From positions 1 through 6,560 of the forward strand of contig JADKFD010000088.1 of assembly GCA_016717705.1 (NCBI GenBank): a stretch of 6,560 nucleotides of DNA, written 5' to 3'. Each line of letters starts with the position of its first letter. The first letter of the stretch is position 1. A program made the position numbers and the translations under genes. Source of the stretch: Rhodanobacteraceae bacterium. GTDB lineage: Bacteria; Pseudomonadota; Gammaproteobacteria; Xanthomonadales; SZUA-5. Below are positions 1 to 6,126 of this stretch, piece by piece. Below the pieces are notes generated by a model that searched no databases, was not told the DNA's origin, and saw only the letters and a program-made list of their open reading frames with translations.

Positions 1-2646
1 AACTCGGCTTTCATGGTCAGCATTTCCACTCGCCGCACACGGCCATCCGGCAATGAGCGCTGATGCACGGCCAGTACGCCATCGAGCTCGGTGAGTGCAT
101 CTGCTGGCCGCCCCGCACTCGCCAGCGCCTGTACCCGAGTGAAGCGGGCAGACACGGCGATGTCGCTCGACTCGAGGCCGAAGCTTGCAAGCATCTTAAG
201 CGCCGTCGCCAGCGTTGCCAGGGCGCCATCGATATCGCCGCGCCGGGCCTGGATCGCGCCGCGCGTGGCCAGGGCTTCTGCGACTTGCGGGTGATTCCCG
301 GCAAACAGCTTCTGATAGATGGCTGTCGCTGCGTCATTGGCAACTGCAGCTGCGTCGACCCGATCCTGGCCCAGCAGCACCTCGGCGAGAGTGAGCTGCA
401 GTCCCGCGCAGGTCCGCGTTGGGTGCAGGTCGGGCTTGGCACACCACTCCAGCGCCTGGCGCAATTGCGTCTCGGCGGCAGCGTAGCGATGCTGGCGCAG
501 CGCCAGGAAGCCCAGCGCCTCGCGCGTATTGGCCGCGCGCATATGCCCCAGGCCGTAGACGCTTTCGAACATCGCGAGCGCATCAGTCAGGTCGCGCTCG
601 GCCTGCGCGAAGTGCTCGCGCAAGACTGCGGTACGACCCTGCGCCAGCAACTCGAGCGCAATCTGGTCATGCGGCGGATCGAAGATGCGCCGCGCCGTCG
701 CAAGGTTTTCCGCACGCCGTTCGGCGGCGGTCGCCAGGTCGCCGACGGCCTCGTGCGCGTTGCCGAGCCGGCGCATCAGCGACAGCAGTTGCGCGCTCGG
801 CGGCGCCGCCGCTTCGCGCCAGCGTGCGCGCACCTGTTCGAGCAAGGGAATTGCCTCCTTGAAGCGTCCAATGTCGACCAGCATGGTGGCCGGCAACGCG
901 CTCGCGGCCAGCATCTTTCCCGGATCCTTCGTGTAGTAGGCGGCGGCAAGCCGTCCGAACTCGGGCGCCACGGCGAGTGCATCGTCCACCCGCGCCGAGA
1001 ACATCAGCGTGATTGGATAGTTCAGCAGCGCCTCGGCCTTGGCCTGCGTATCGGCCTGGCGAATCTGCGGCAGCACGGCCTCATAGGCGACGCTGGCGTC
1101 TTGATACCGGTTTTGACGCAGCAGCAGCGTCGCGCGCAGGAGTTGCACATCGACGAGTTCGTGCGCATTCGCGACAAAAAGTTCATGGCCGAGCGCGGCC
1201 GCCTCGCCGTACAGTCGCTCGGCCTGCGGATAATCGCCATTGGCCACGCTGACCTCGCCCAGCGTCCGCAGCAGCTCGAAGCGGCTGTCGGGCGCCAGGT
1301 CGGTGCGCGCGTGCAGGCGTTCCGAGGCGCGCTGGATCAGCACTTCCGGCGTCGGGGGCGCTGGTCGCGCGGGGAGCCGGATTTGCCGGCATCGAAGAGC
1401 TCGACGAGGAAATCGCGGGTCACGTTCGCTCGGCGCAGGTGCTCGCGCGCCTGCGCGGCTTCCCAGACGGCGACGACCAGCGCCAGCGCTACGACCAATG
1501 ACGCGCCGAGAAACATGCTGGTCGCCACCCGGTGGCGACGCACGAACTTGGCCGTCCGGTAGAGCGCCGACGGCTTGCGCGCCGCGACCGGTTCGTTGTC
1601 GAGAAAACGCTCGATGTCGTCGCCGAGAGCCCCGGCGGAGCGGTAGCGATCGTCGGGATCGGCCGCCATCGCCTTGCCCAGGATCGCGTCGAGATCGACG
1701 CGCAGGATGCGCGCCAGGGTCGCGGGCGCCGGCAATCCCGGTGGCGAGGTTGCTGCCCCGCGCAGCCGCGTCGACGCCGCCCCGGCGTGCGGATCGAGAC
1801 GCGCTGGCCGGTGAGCATCTCGCCGAGCAGGACGCCGAGGGCAAAGACATCGGTGGCCGTGGTCAGCGGCTCGGCGCGGAATTGCTCGGGCGCGGCATAA
1901 GCGGGGCTCATGGCGGCACTGTGTGTCTGCGTCAGATCTTCCGTATCGCCCGCCACCAGCTTGGCAATGCCGAAGTCGAGCACCTTCGCCTCGCCCTCGT
2001 GGGTCACCAGGACATTCGACGGCTTGAGGTCGCGGTGCACGATCAGCGCCCGGTGCGCGGCATCCACCGCCCGGCAGACGCCGAGAAAGAGCTTGAGCCG
2101 CTCACGCAGTCCAAGCGCGCGCGTATCGGCGTGTTGCGTGATCGGCAGACCGTCGACCAGCTCCATCGCGATATACGGAATGCCGGCCTCGCTCACGCCG
2201 CCATCGATCAGGCGCGCAAGGTTGGGATGGGTCAGGCGTGCCAGCAGCCCTTGCTCGCGGCGAAAGCGCCGCTGCGCGTCGGCGCTGAACAGACCGGTCC
2301 GCAACAATTTCAGCGCCACCACCTGGCGGGCGTCGCCGATCGCTCGATGCGCCTGGAACACGACCGATGAACCGCCTTCGCCGATCAAGGCATCGAGCCG
2401 GTACGGCCCAATCGCCGAGCCGACCAGTCCGTCGATCTGGTCCGCGGCCTCGTCGATGCGCGTCACCAGTTCCGCCGCGGGCTGGTCGAGCACCCCGGGC
2501 TGCTGGTCGACTTCGAGCATCGAGCGCAACTGCTCGCGCATCGCGGCATCGGCCACGTTCTGCGCCAGCCAAGCCTCCTGCTCCGCCGGCTCGAGATCGC
2601 TCACGAGATCGAAGGCAACGCGCAAGGTGAGGGGAGGGTGGATCAT
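1..2646 (-). CDS. Membrane-anchored Ser/Thr protein kinase with C-terminal TPR tail (5' end present, 3' end off window, frame broken twice)
   Basis: PknB-like (Hanks-type) kinase. The first frame (2646 to about 1784) opens with a short helical region typical of this family (residues 10-60), then the kinase domain: glycine loop GEGGSSVVF (89-97), Lys113 in ALKLL, probable helix-C Glu131, catalytic HRDLKPSN (204-211), DFG (224-226), APE (252-254) and Asp266. All expected catalytic residues are present. The C-lobe continues in a second frame (about 1783-1355) with LDAILGKAMAADPDDRYRSA, a basic juxtamembrane stretch and one hydrophobic span (about 1525-1466). A third frame stays open from about 1354 to position 1 and encodes roughly eight degenerate TPR-like helix pairs (such as GDYPQAERLYGEAAAL and HRYAAAETQLRQALEW). 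Topology predicts a cytoplasmic kinase and periplasmic TPRs. The ATG at 2646 is chosen because family-like sequence starts there, although no Shine-Dalgarno precedes it. It lies 144 nt after the sigma gene, probably in the same operon. Each frame break needs one added base. Confidence 0.9.
1354..1358 (-). other. Frame break 2 in the kinase gene
   Basis: The second kinase frame ends in a stop (RRRKC then TGA) just after a run of five C on the minus strand (GGGGG at 1354-1358 on the plus strand). One extra base restores APTPEVLIQRASERL and opens the third frame, which has no stop codon down to position 1. This break is again at a homopolymer and is again a one-base deficit. Confidence 0.8.
1780..1785 (-). 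other. Frame break 1 in the kinase gene
   Basis: Kinase C-lobe coding leaves the first frame here. On the minus strand the context is ACGCCGGGGCGGCG. Adding one base to the CC/GGGG run restores RTPGAASTRLRGAA and joins it to the downstream frame SPPGLPAPATLARIL. Without the base, the first frame runs on as arginine-rich noise to 1489. A one-base loss at a homopolymer fits either sequencing error or a recent mutation. Confidence 0.8.
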
Positions 2647-2659
2647 CAAGTGCGCAGGG

Positions 2660-2669
2660 AAGGAGGTGA
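2660..2669 (-). promoter_or_regulatory. Exact anti-Shine-Dalgarno mimic upstream of the kinase start
   Basis: On the minus strand this reads TCACCTCCTT, identical to the anti-Shine-Dalgarno segment at the 3' end of bacterial 16S rRNA, and it ends 13 nt before the kinase ATG. It cannot pair with 16S rRNA as an ordinary ribosome binding site would. The plus strand carries the perfect site AAGGAGGTGA, but no credible plus-strand gene starts after it. Whether it has a role is unknown. Confidence 0.5.
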
Positions 2670-2784
2670 GGTTGCGCCCCCCGTGTTGGGTGGGGCAGCC
2701 CCCGTTGCGGGCGCTACTTGCAGATTGGCGACCGGAGCCCCCGAGGTGTGCCCCGCGAGCAAGTCGAAGTCGCGGGCGCAACCT
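2669..2784. repeat. 116-bp segment bounded by a perfect 11-bp inverted repeat
   Basis: AGGTTGCGCCC at 2669-2679 is the exact reverse complement of GGGCGCAACCT at 2774-2784. The next base outward and the next inward do not pair. I find no flanking target-site duplication, so a MITE-like origin is only a possibility. The alternative is an RNA stem that closes off the spacer. Confidence 0.6.
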
Positions 2785-2790
2785 GACAAC

Positions 2791-3354
2791 CTACGCCGTC
2801 GCAAGCAGCGCGCTCATGCACTCCAGTCGCGCGAGCAGATACGAGCGGGCGAATTGCCAGTCGCGGTCGATGGTGCGGCGAGTCAGGCCGAGAACCTCGG
2901 CGACGCGTTCGAGCGGCAGACCGGCAAAAAAATGCAGCTCGACCACTTCGGCCGCTCGCGCGTCTTCGGCGGCGAGCGCGCGCAGGCTGTCGTCGAGCTC
3001 GAGCGCCTGCGTGGGGTCGAGCACCAGCGCGCCCATGCCCTGCGCGGTAAACGACACCCGGACCTGATCGCCACCGGCCTTCAAGCGCGCGTGGTTGCGC
3101 GCGCGGTCGAGCACGATGTGGCGCATGGCGCGCGCCGCATAGGCAAAAAACTGGCGCGCATCGCCGAAGCGCAGGCGCTCGGTGTCGGCAAGGCGCAGGT
3201 ACAGCTCGCTGACCAGGGCGGTGGTGTCGAGCGTCTGCGGCGAGCCGCCGCGCCGGCGCTCACGCCGCGCCAGCCGACGCAGGTCCTCATACAGTCCGCT
3301 GACGAGCGCGTCGACGCCTTGGAAGGCTTGTTCCCGCGTCGAGTGGTCGCTCAT
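2791..3354 (-). CDS. ECF-like RNA polymerase sigma factor, TIGR02999-type
   Basis: The 187-residue product, normal for this family, is a sigma-70-family factor with regions 2 and 4 only. Region 2 spans about residues 6-90, with the signatures LYEDLRRLARRE (21-32), TTALVSELYLRLAD (44-57) and FFAYAARAMRHIVLDRAR (69-86). Region 4 spans about 125-178, with AEVVELHFFAGLPLERVAEVLGL followed by the recognition helix near TRRTIDRDWQFAR (158-170). It should direct RNA polymerase to a dedicated promoter set. No anti-sigma factor gene is adjacent. The next gene downstream is a Ser/Thr kinase, a common neighbour in this family and a plausible regulator of the factor. The ATG at 3354 is used because homology begins almost at once after it, although no Shine-Dalgarno is seen. 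Unlike its neighbours, the frame is intact from start to stop. Confidence 0.93.
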   Translation of the reverse strand: MSDHSTREQAFQGVDALVSGLYEDLRRLARRERRRGGSPQTLDTTALVSELYLRLADTERLRFGDARQFFAYAARAMRHIVLDRARNHARLKAGGDQVRVSFTAQGMGALVLDPTQALELDDSLRALAAEDARAAEVVELHFFAGLPLERVAEVLGLTRRTIDRDWQFARSYLLARLECMSALLATA

Positions 3355-3389
3355 GGAAGTCCGCAGCGGGCATAGGGTGACGGCGGCTG

Positions 3390-3395
3390 AGTATA
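3390..3395 (-). promoter_or_regulatory. Possible -10 element for the sigma gene
   Basis: TATACT on the minus strand, about 35 nt before the sigma ATG, matches the sigma-70 -10 consensus well. The hexamer 17 nt upstream is not a recognisable -35, and TTGATC lies too close (11-nt spacer), so the call is weak. Confidence 0.25.
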
Positions 3396-3620
3396 GAAGT
3401 AGGTCGGATCAAGCCGCGCATCGCGTCGCTGGATTGGCGCCAGCTTCAGTGTCCTTTGTGTTGTGTCGCCCGCTAAGTCACGCGGCGGCGTCGGCATTCG
3501 CCACCGGCCGTGCTTCATGGAGTTGGAGGCGGCGTGCTGGTTTCGACTCCAGTCGCTATGCGCCCATCCCGCCCCTCGGCTGGTCCTCGGTCTGCGGGCG
3601 GCATCCGGTTGTCTATCGCC

Positions 3621-3625
3621 AGAGG
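3621..3625 (+). promoter_or_regulatory. Ribosome binding site that selects ATG 3631
   Basis: AGAGG lies 5 nt before the ATG at 3631 and 11 nt before the in-frame ATG at 3637. The spacing slightly favours 3631 as the start of the exported DUF11 protein. Confidence 0.55.
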
Positions 3626-3630
3626 TTCCA

Positions 3631-5748
3631 ATGACCATGAAATCGAACGTGTTCAACAGCGGCCGGTCAGCCGCACGGGCACTCTACTAAGCAGCTCCTG
3701 TGCGTTTGCTCAACGACGGCGATGGCGGTGATCGATTCGCCGATTGCCAATGTCTCTGTTCCTAGCACTGTCGCCGGCATCTATATCAACGTCGTTACCG
3801 GTGCCAGCGGAATCTCCCCGGTGCCGTTACGGGATGGGATCTGGATCCTTACGGAAGCCCGGCTTTACTGTTCTTCTGGCCGGGAACGCCGGCATCGTCG
3901 TCGGGTGGCGTTGCCAGTGCATCGCCGACGGGCACCATGACCGTATTGACGCCGGCAGCGGTTTAGCGCGGCATCCTTATTCGCCATCAACGTCAGCGCC
4001 ACGAACGGGACAGGATTCCAAACGACCCAAGACGCGTACCTCGGCTTCCGCTTCTTCAATGAATCGACCAGCGCCATCAATTATGGCTATGCGCGCGTGA
4101 CCACAACCGCACCAGCTGGGTTTCCGGCAACCATAAGTGTGCGCGCTACGAGAACACGGCGCAGCGATCACCGTTGCAGCCTGCGGGGCCAGCATCGGAT
4201 ACCGCGCCGACGCTGACCTGCCAACCCGACCACCGCTGCCGGCGTGACCTTCCCGACCGGCCCGGCCGGTTCGGTGAATGCCAGCATCGCCATTACCTCG
4301 GCGGGCGCCGTCCGCACCGGCCAGTCGGCGGTCACCAGGATGTACGATCCGTGGCCTGGTTGCCGCTGCCTTTGGCCCGCGGTCACCACGACTCCGGCCG
4401 GTGGTATTTTCAACACCGGCGACCACTGGCTCGATCAATTTGAGCTGCACCCGCAGGGCGCCGCGGCACGCAGCGTCCTTGTGCCTTGGACCGAAACCGC
4501 AACGCCCGGCGGTGGCCGGTTCGCCGTTCACGCGCACCTGGGCGTTGACCTGCCCGGCGGCGACCATTGCCGACGTGGCACCGGTTGCTTCGGTTGCGCC
4601 GGCTACCCTCACGGGCGGCACCGGTTCGGTCACGCCGACGATCACCACGCCCGCAGTGGGCGCCAGGCAGCACCGTCGTCCAGCTGCAGCATTCCGGCCA
4701 CGGCGCACCGGAGCAATTTTTGCCATCACCGGCAACGCATCGCGAGGACGCTGACCACCGGCGCGCCGGTGGCGGATCGGTTGTCCTGCGTGCCGCAGCC
4801 GGCCATCCCGACGGCGACCTTGACCTGCACGCAGACGGCCACGCCCGGCCCGAACTCCGGCCGATGCCACGGCGACGATCACCTGCCCGGCAGGCGGTGG
4901 TCGGCTGATCTATCGACCACGCTGACTGACAGCGGATCCGGTCTCTGCCGGCGCCAATCCGACCACACGGCCACCGCCACCAATGCCGGTCCGTCCGATG
5001 CCACCGGCGTCACCATCACGCTGCCGCTGCCGACCGGCACCAGTCTGGTTTCCGGTAGCGTCGCTGGCGGCGGTACCTGCGCGCAGCCCGGTGGTTTGCT
5101 CCGGTCAGCGGCAGCATCGCTTCCGGTGGCTCAGCGTGGCGACGATCGTGGTCGCCGTGGCGCCGTCCGTGGTTGCTGGCACGGTGCCTAGGGCGGACCG
5201 CAACGGCGGCCGCGCCTCGCCGGACCCGAATGCGGCCAATAATGCGGGCACCACCGACCGCGGTGGCGGCCAGCGCCGACCTGCTTGCTGGGCCTCACGG
5301 CCTCGGCTAGCCAGGTGGTCGCCAACGTGCCGGTGACCTTCACGGCAACCAGCCTGAATCAGGGTCCGTCGGATGCGCAGAATGTGGTCGTTACGGTTAC
5401 GCTGACGCCGGACTTCCGTTTCAGCAGCTTCACCGCAGCCGGTGCGACCTGCACCACGCCACAAGTGGGCACGACCGGCGCAGTGAAAGCACCTGGGCTG
5501 CGCCACGGCGCCGGGCGTCACGCGCACTGGCGGTCGTCGCCTACAGCAACTCTGACGGCATCACCGCGGTCAATGCCAGCACCAGCTCGGCCACGACTGA
5601 TCCGACCGCCAACAACAATCTGGGCAACCAGTCGGTGGCGGTGGGTTCACTGACCCAGGAAATCCCGTCGTTGAACGGCCTCGGTTTGATGTTGCTGGGC
5701 CTGCTGCTCGGCATGGCCGGTGTGGTCGCGGTACGTCGACAGGCGTAA
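3631..5748 (+). pseudogene. Exported DUF11-repeat protein with IPTL-CTERM-type sorting signal, frame broken many times
   Basis: Order of parts: a signal peptide (MTMKSNVFNSGRSAARAL, then LLSSSCAFAQ, probable cleavage after AMA); an N-terminal domain with GWDLDPYGS, LLFFWPGTPA, LGFRFFNEST and INYGYARV (about 3740-4170); repeated Cys-containing beta-type segments (LTCQP, INLSCTR, TRTWALTCPAATIA, ATLTCTQTATPGP; about 4200-4900); two DUF11-like repeats (TNAGPSDATGVTITLPLPTG near 4980-5080 and LNQGPSDAQNVVVTVTLTP near 5350-5415); and a C-terminal sorting tail. DUF11 repeats are Ig-like modules of surface proteins. The family parts appear in the right order but scattered over all three plus frames, with at least a dozen frame switches. 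Several are mended by one base: CAA-CG to CAAACG near 3712, an extra T before AGC near 3963, a missing G near 4159, an extra C near 4225. Conserved motifs survive, so this is either a very recently broken gene or a poor-quality sequence of an intact one. Confidence 0.8.
5662..5745 (+). other. IPTL-CTERM-type C-terminal sorting signal
   Basis: The last 28 residues begin IPSLNGLGL, continue as a hydrophobic leucine/glycine-rich span and end in the basic VRRQA before TAA at 5746. This is the tripartite layout of the IPTL-CTERM signal (TIGR04174), thought to be processed by exosortase H. Here Ser replaces the usual Thr, and Leu stands where Trp is often found. It implies export and anchoring or sorting at the envelope. 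Confidence 0.8.
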
Positions 5749-5758
5749 TCCGCTCACA

Positions 5759-5786
5759 GGCCCGTGCCGCCACTGCGGCGCGGGTC
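5759..5786 (+). terminator. GC-rich hairpin just after the DUF11 gene
   Basis: CCCGTGCCGC and GCGGCGCGGG pair across a CACT loop with one U-G wobble, and two further outer pairs (G-C and G-U) extend the stem to 12 bp. It starts 10 nt after the TAA stop. No U-tract follows, so it may be a terminator or an mRNA 3'-end stabiliser. Confidence 0.5.
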
Positions 5787-5806
5787 CGGACGATGATGCA
5801 AACGCC

Positions 5807-5829
5807 AAGGGCGGCCAGTGGCTGCCCTT
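5807..5829. terminator. Second hairpin, possibly a bidirectional terminator
   Basis: AAGGGCGGCC and GGCTGCCCTT form a 10-bp stem (one G-U wobble) around a 3-nt AGT loop. The flanking A's and T's give a short U run at the 3' side in either direction, as in some bidirectional terminators, but the U-tract is only two bases long. Confidence 0.45.
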
Positions 5830-5861
5830 CGTCGGGGCGCGCGCTACGCCCGCTGATCGGT

Positions 5862-5895
5862 GTCGGCTAAGTATCCAGGGCGATACTCAGCTGAC
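5862..5895. other. Third hairpin, overlapping the 3' end of the candidate small gene
   Basis: GTCGGCT pairs with AGCTGAC (one G-U wobble), then after one A-C mismatch AGTATC pairs with GATACT around the loop CAGGGC. This gives a stem of about 13 bp. No U-tract follows in either direction. It covers the last codons and stop of the small minus-strand reading frame. Confidence 0.45.
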
Positions 5896-6019
5896 GTGGC
5901 ACCCGGTCCATGCGGCAATGACGCGCCAACGCAGCCAACTGCTGGTCGAGGGTACCACCGCTGGCGTCCTGACCCAGCCAGGTTACGATCTGGGCGCAGC
6001 AGCGTCACTGGACACCCAT
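5867..6019 (-). pseudogene. Candidate small minus-strand gene (about 50 aa), unknown function
   Basis: An ATG at 6019 follows a good Shine-Dalgarno, but TGA is the fifth codon. After it the same frame is open to TAG at 5867 and looks protein-like: QIVTWLGQDASGG, then LDQQLAALARHCRMDRV, then PRQLSIALDT. Removing one C from the GTCCAG context and adding one G before GCCCAG gives MGVSDAAAAQIVTWLG with no internal stop. The same compensating homopolymer changes occur elsewhere in this window. I do not recognise the product. It would be soluble and partly helical, and would converge on the DUF11 gene across shared hairpins. A chance open stretch is the alternative, since the plus strand is also open here. 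Confidence 0.3.
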
Positions 6020-6023
6020 TTAT

Positions 6024-6031
6024 CCTCTCCC
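6024..6031 (-). promoter_or_regulatory. Shine-Dalgarno before the candidate small gene
   Basis: GGGAGAGG on the minus strand, followed by ATAA and ATG at 6019. It is the best-looking ribosome binding site in the window and the main reason to consider the small reading frame. Confidence 0.4.
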
Positions 6032-6126
6032 GTTGTCACCCCCGACCGTGGCGGGAGTTGAGAATTGTGTGCAATGACGCCGCGACAAACGGTTTAGCCT
6101 TGCCTGACCAAACCCTGGACGCACCC

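Larger units (their letters stand above)
2647..2790 (-). promoter_or_regulatory. Structured 144-nt spacer between sigma and kinase genes
   Basis: This stretch separates the sigma stop from the kinase start and has no coding signal. As minus-strand RNA it could fold into a long stem closed by an 11-bp perfect inverted repeat (2774-2784 with 2669-2679), with a nested 6-bp pair (2759-2764 with 2716-2721) and small GC hairpins inside, for example CCCG-TTG-CGGG at 2701-2711. The end nearest the kinase contains an anti-Shine-Dalgarno-like sequence. I see no clear promoter or U-tract terminator, so the two genes are probably cotranscribed and this spacer may act on kinase translation. Its function is inferred. 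Confidence 0.45.
3355..3630. promoter_or_regulatory. Divergent promoter region between sigma and DUF11 genes
   Basis: I see no convincing gene in these 276 nt. Both flanking genes read outward, so it must hold their promoters. It contains a TATACT -10-like hexamer for the sigma gene (3395-3390, minus), a short dyad CGACT-CC-AGTCG at 3544-3555 that could be an operator, and the ribosome binding site of the plus-strand gene. I could not recognise a clear -35 element or ECF-type promoter. Confidence 0.5.
5749..6126. other. Spacer between DUF11 gene and peptidase gene
   Basis: These 378 nt hold three hairpins in a row (5759-5895) and a possible small minus-strand gene (5867-6019). No clear promoter or Shine-Dalgarno for the peptidase could be found in the last 100 nt. 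Confidence 0.5.

Noticed and set aside
63..1562. Plus-strand open frame of 499 codons opposite the kinase TPR region
   Set aside because: The minus strand encodes clear TPR-like protein throughout. High GC at third codon positions leaves the opposite strand open, and the translation is Arg/Gln/Ala-rich with no family signature.
1354..1785. Programmed ribosomal frameshifting in the kinase gene
   Set aside because: There is no slippery heptamer of the known type and no clear downstream stimulatory structure. Similar breaks occur in unrelated genes here, which points to indels.
1240..2370. Plus-strand open frame of 376 codons opposite the kinase domain
   Set aside because: It lies antisense to the catalytic motifs HRDLKPSN and DFG and has no recognisable domain of its own.
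1910..3375. Plus-strand open frames opposite the kinase start and the sigma gene, one of them spanning the perfect AAGGAGGTGA site
   Set aside because: Both are antisense to well-supported genes. No start codon lies at proper spacing after the Shine-Dalgarno-like site, as the nearest GTG is about 13 nt away.
3977..4882. Minus-strand open frame of 301 codons opposite the DUF11 gene
   Set aside because: The composition is Arg/Gly/Ala-rich with no domain, while the plus strand carries recognisable DUF11-protein motifs in correct order.
6005..6007. TGA at codon 5 of the small minus-strand frame as a selenocysteine codon
   Set aside because: No SECIS-like hairpin follows directly, and a compensating indel pair explains the frame more simply.
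5720..6061. Plus-strand open frame downstream of the DUF11 gene
   Set aside because: It begins inside the sorting signal in another frame and has no ribosome binding site. Its later part (from ATG 5920) looks moderately protein-like but lacks any start signal, so the minus-strand candidate is slightly preferred.
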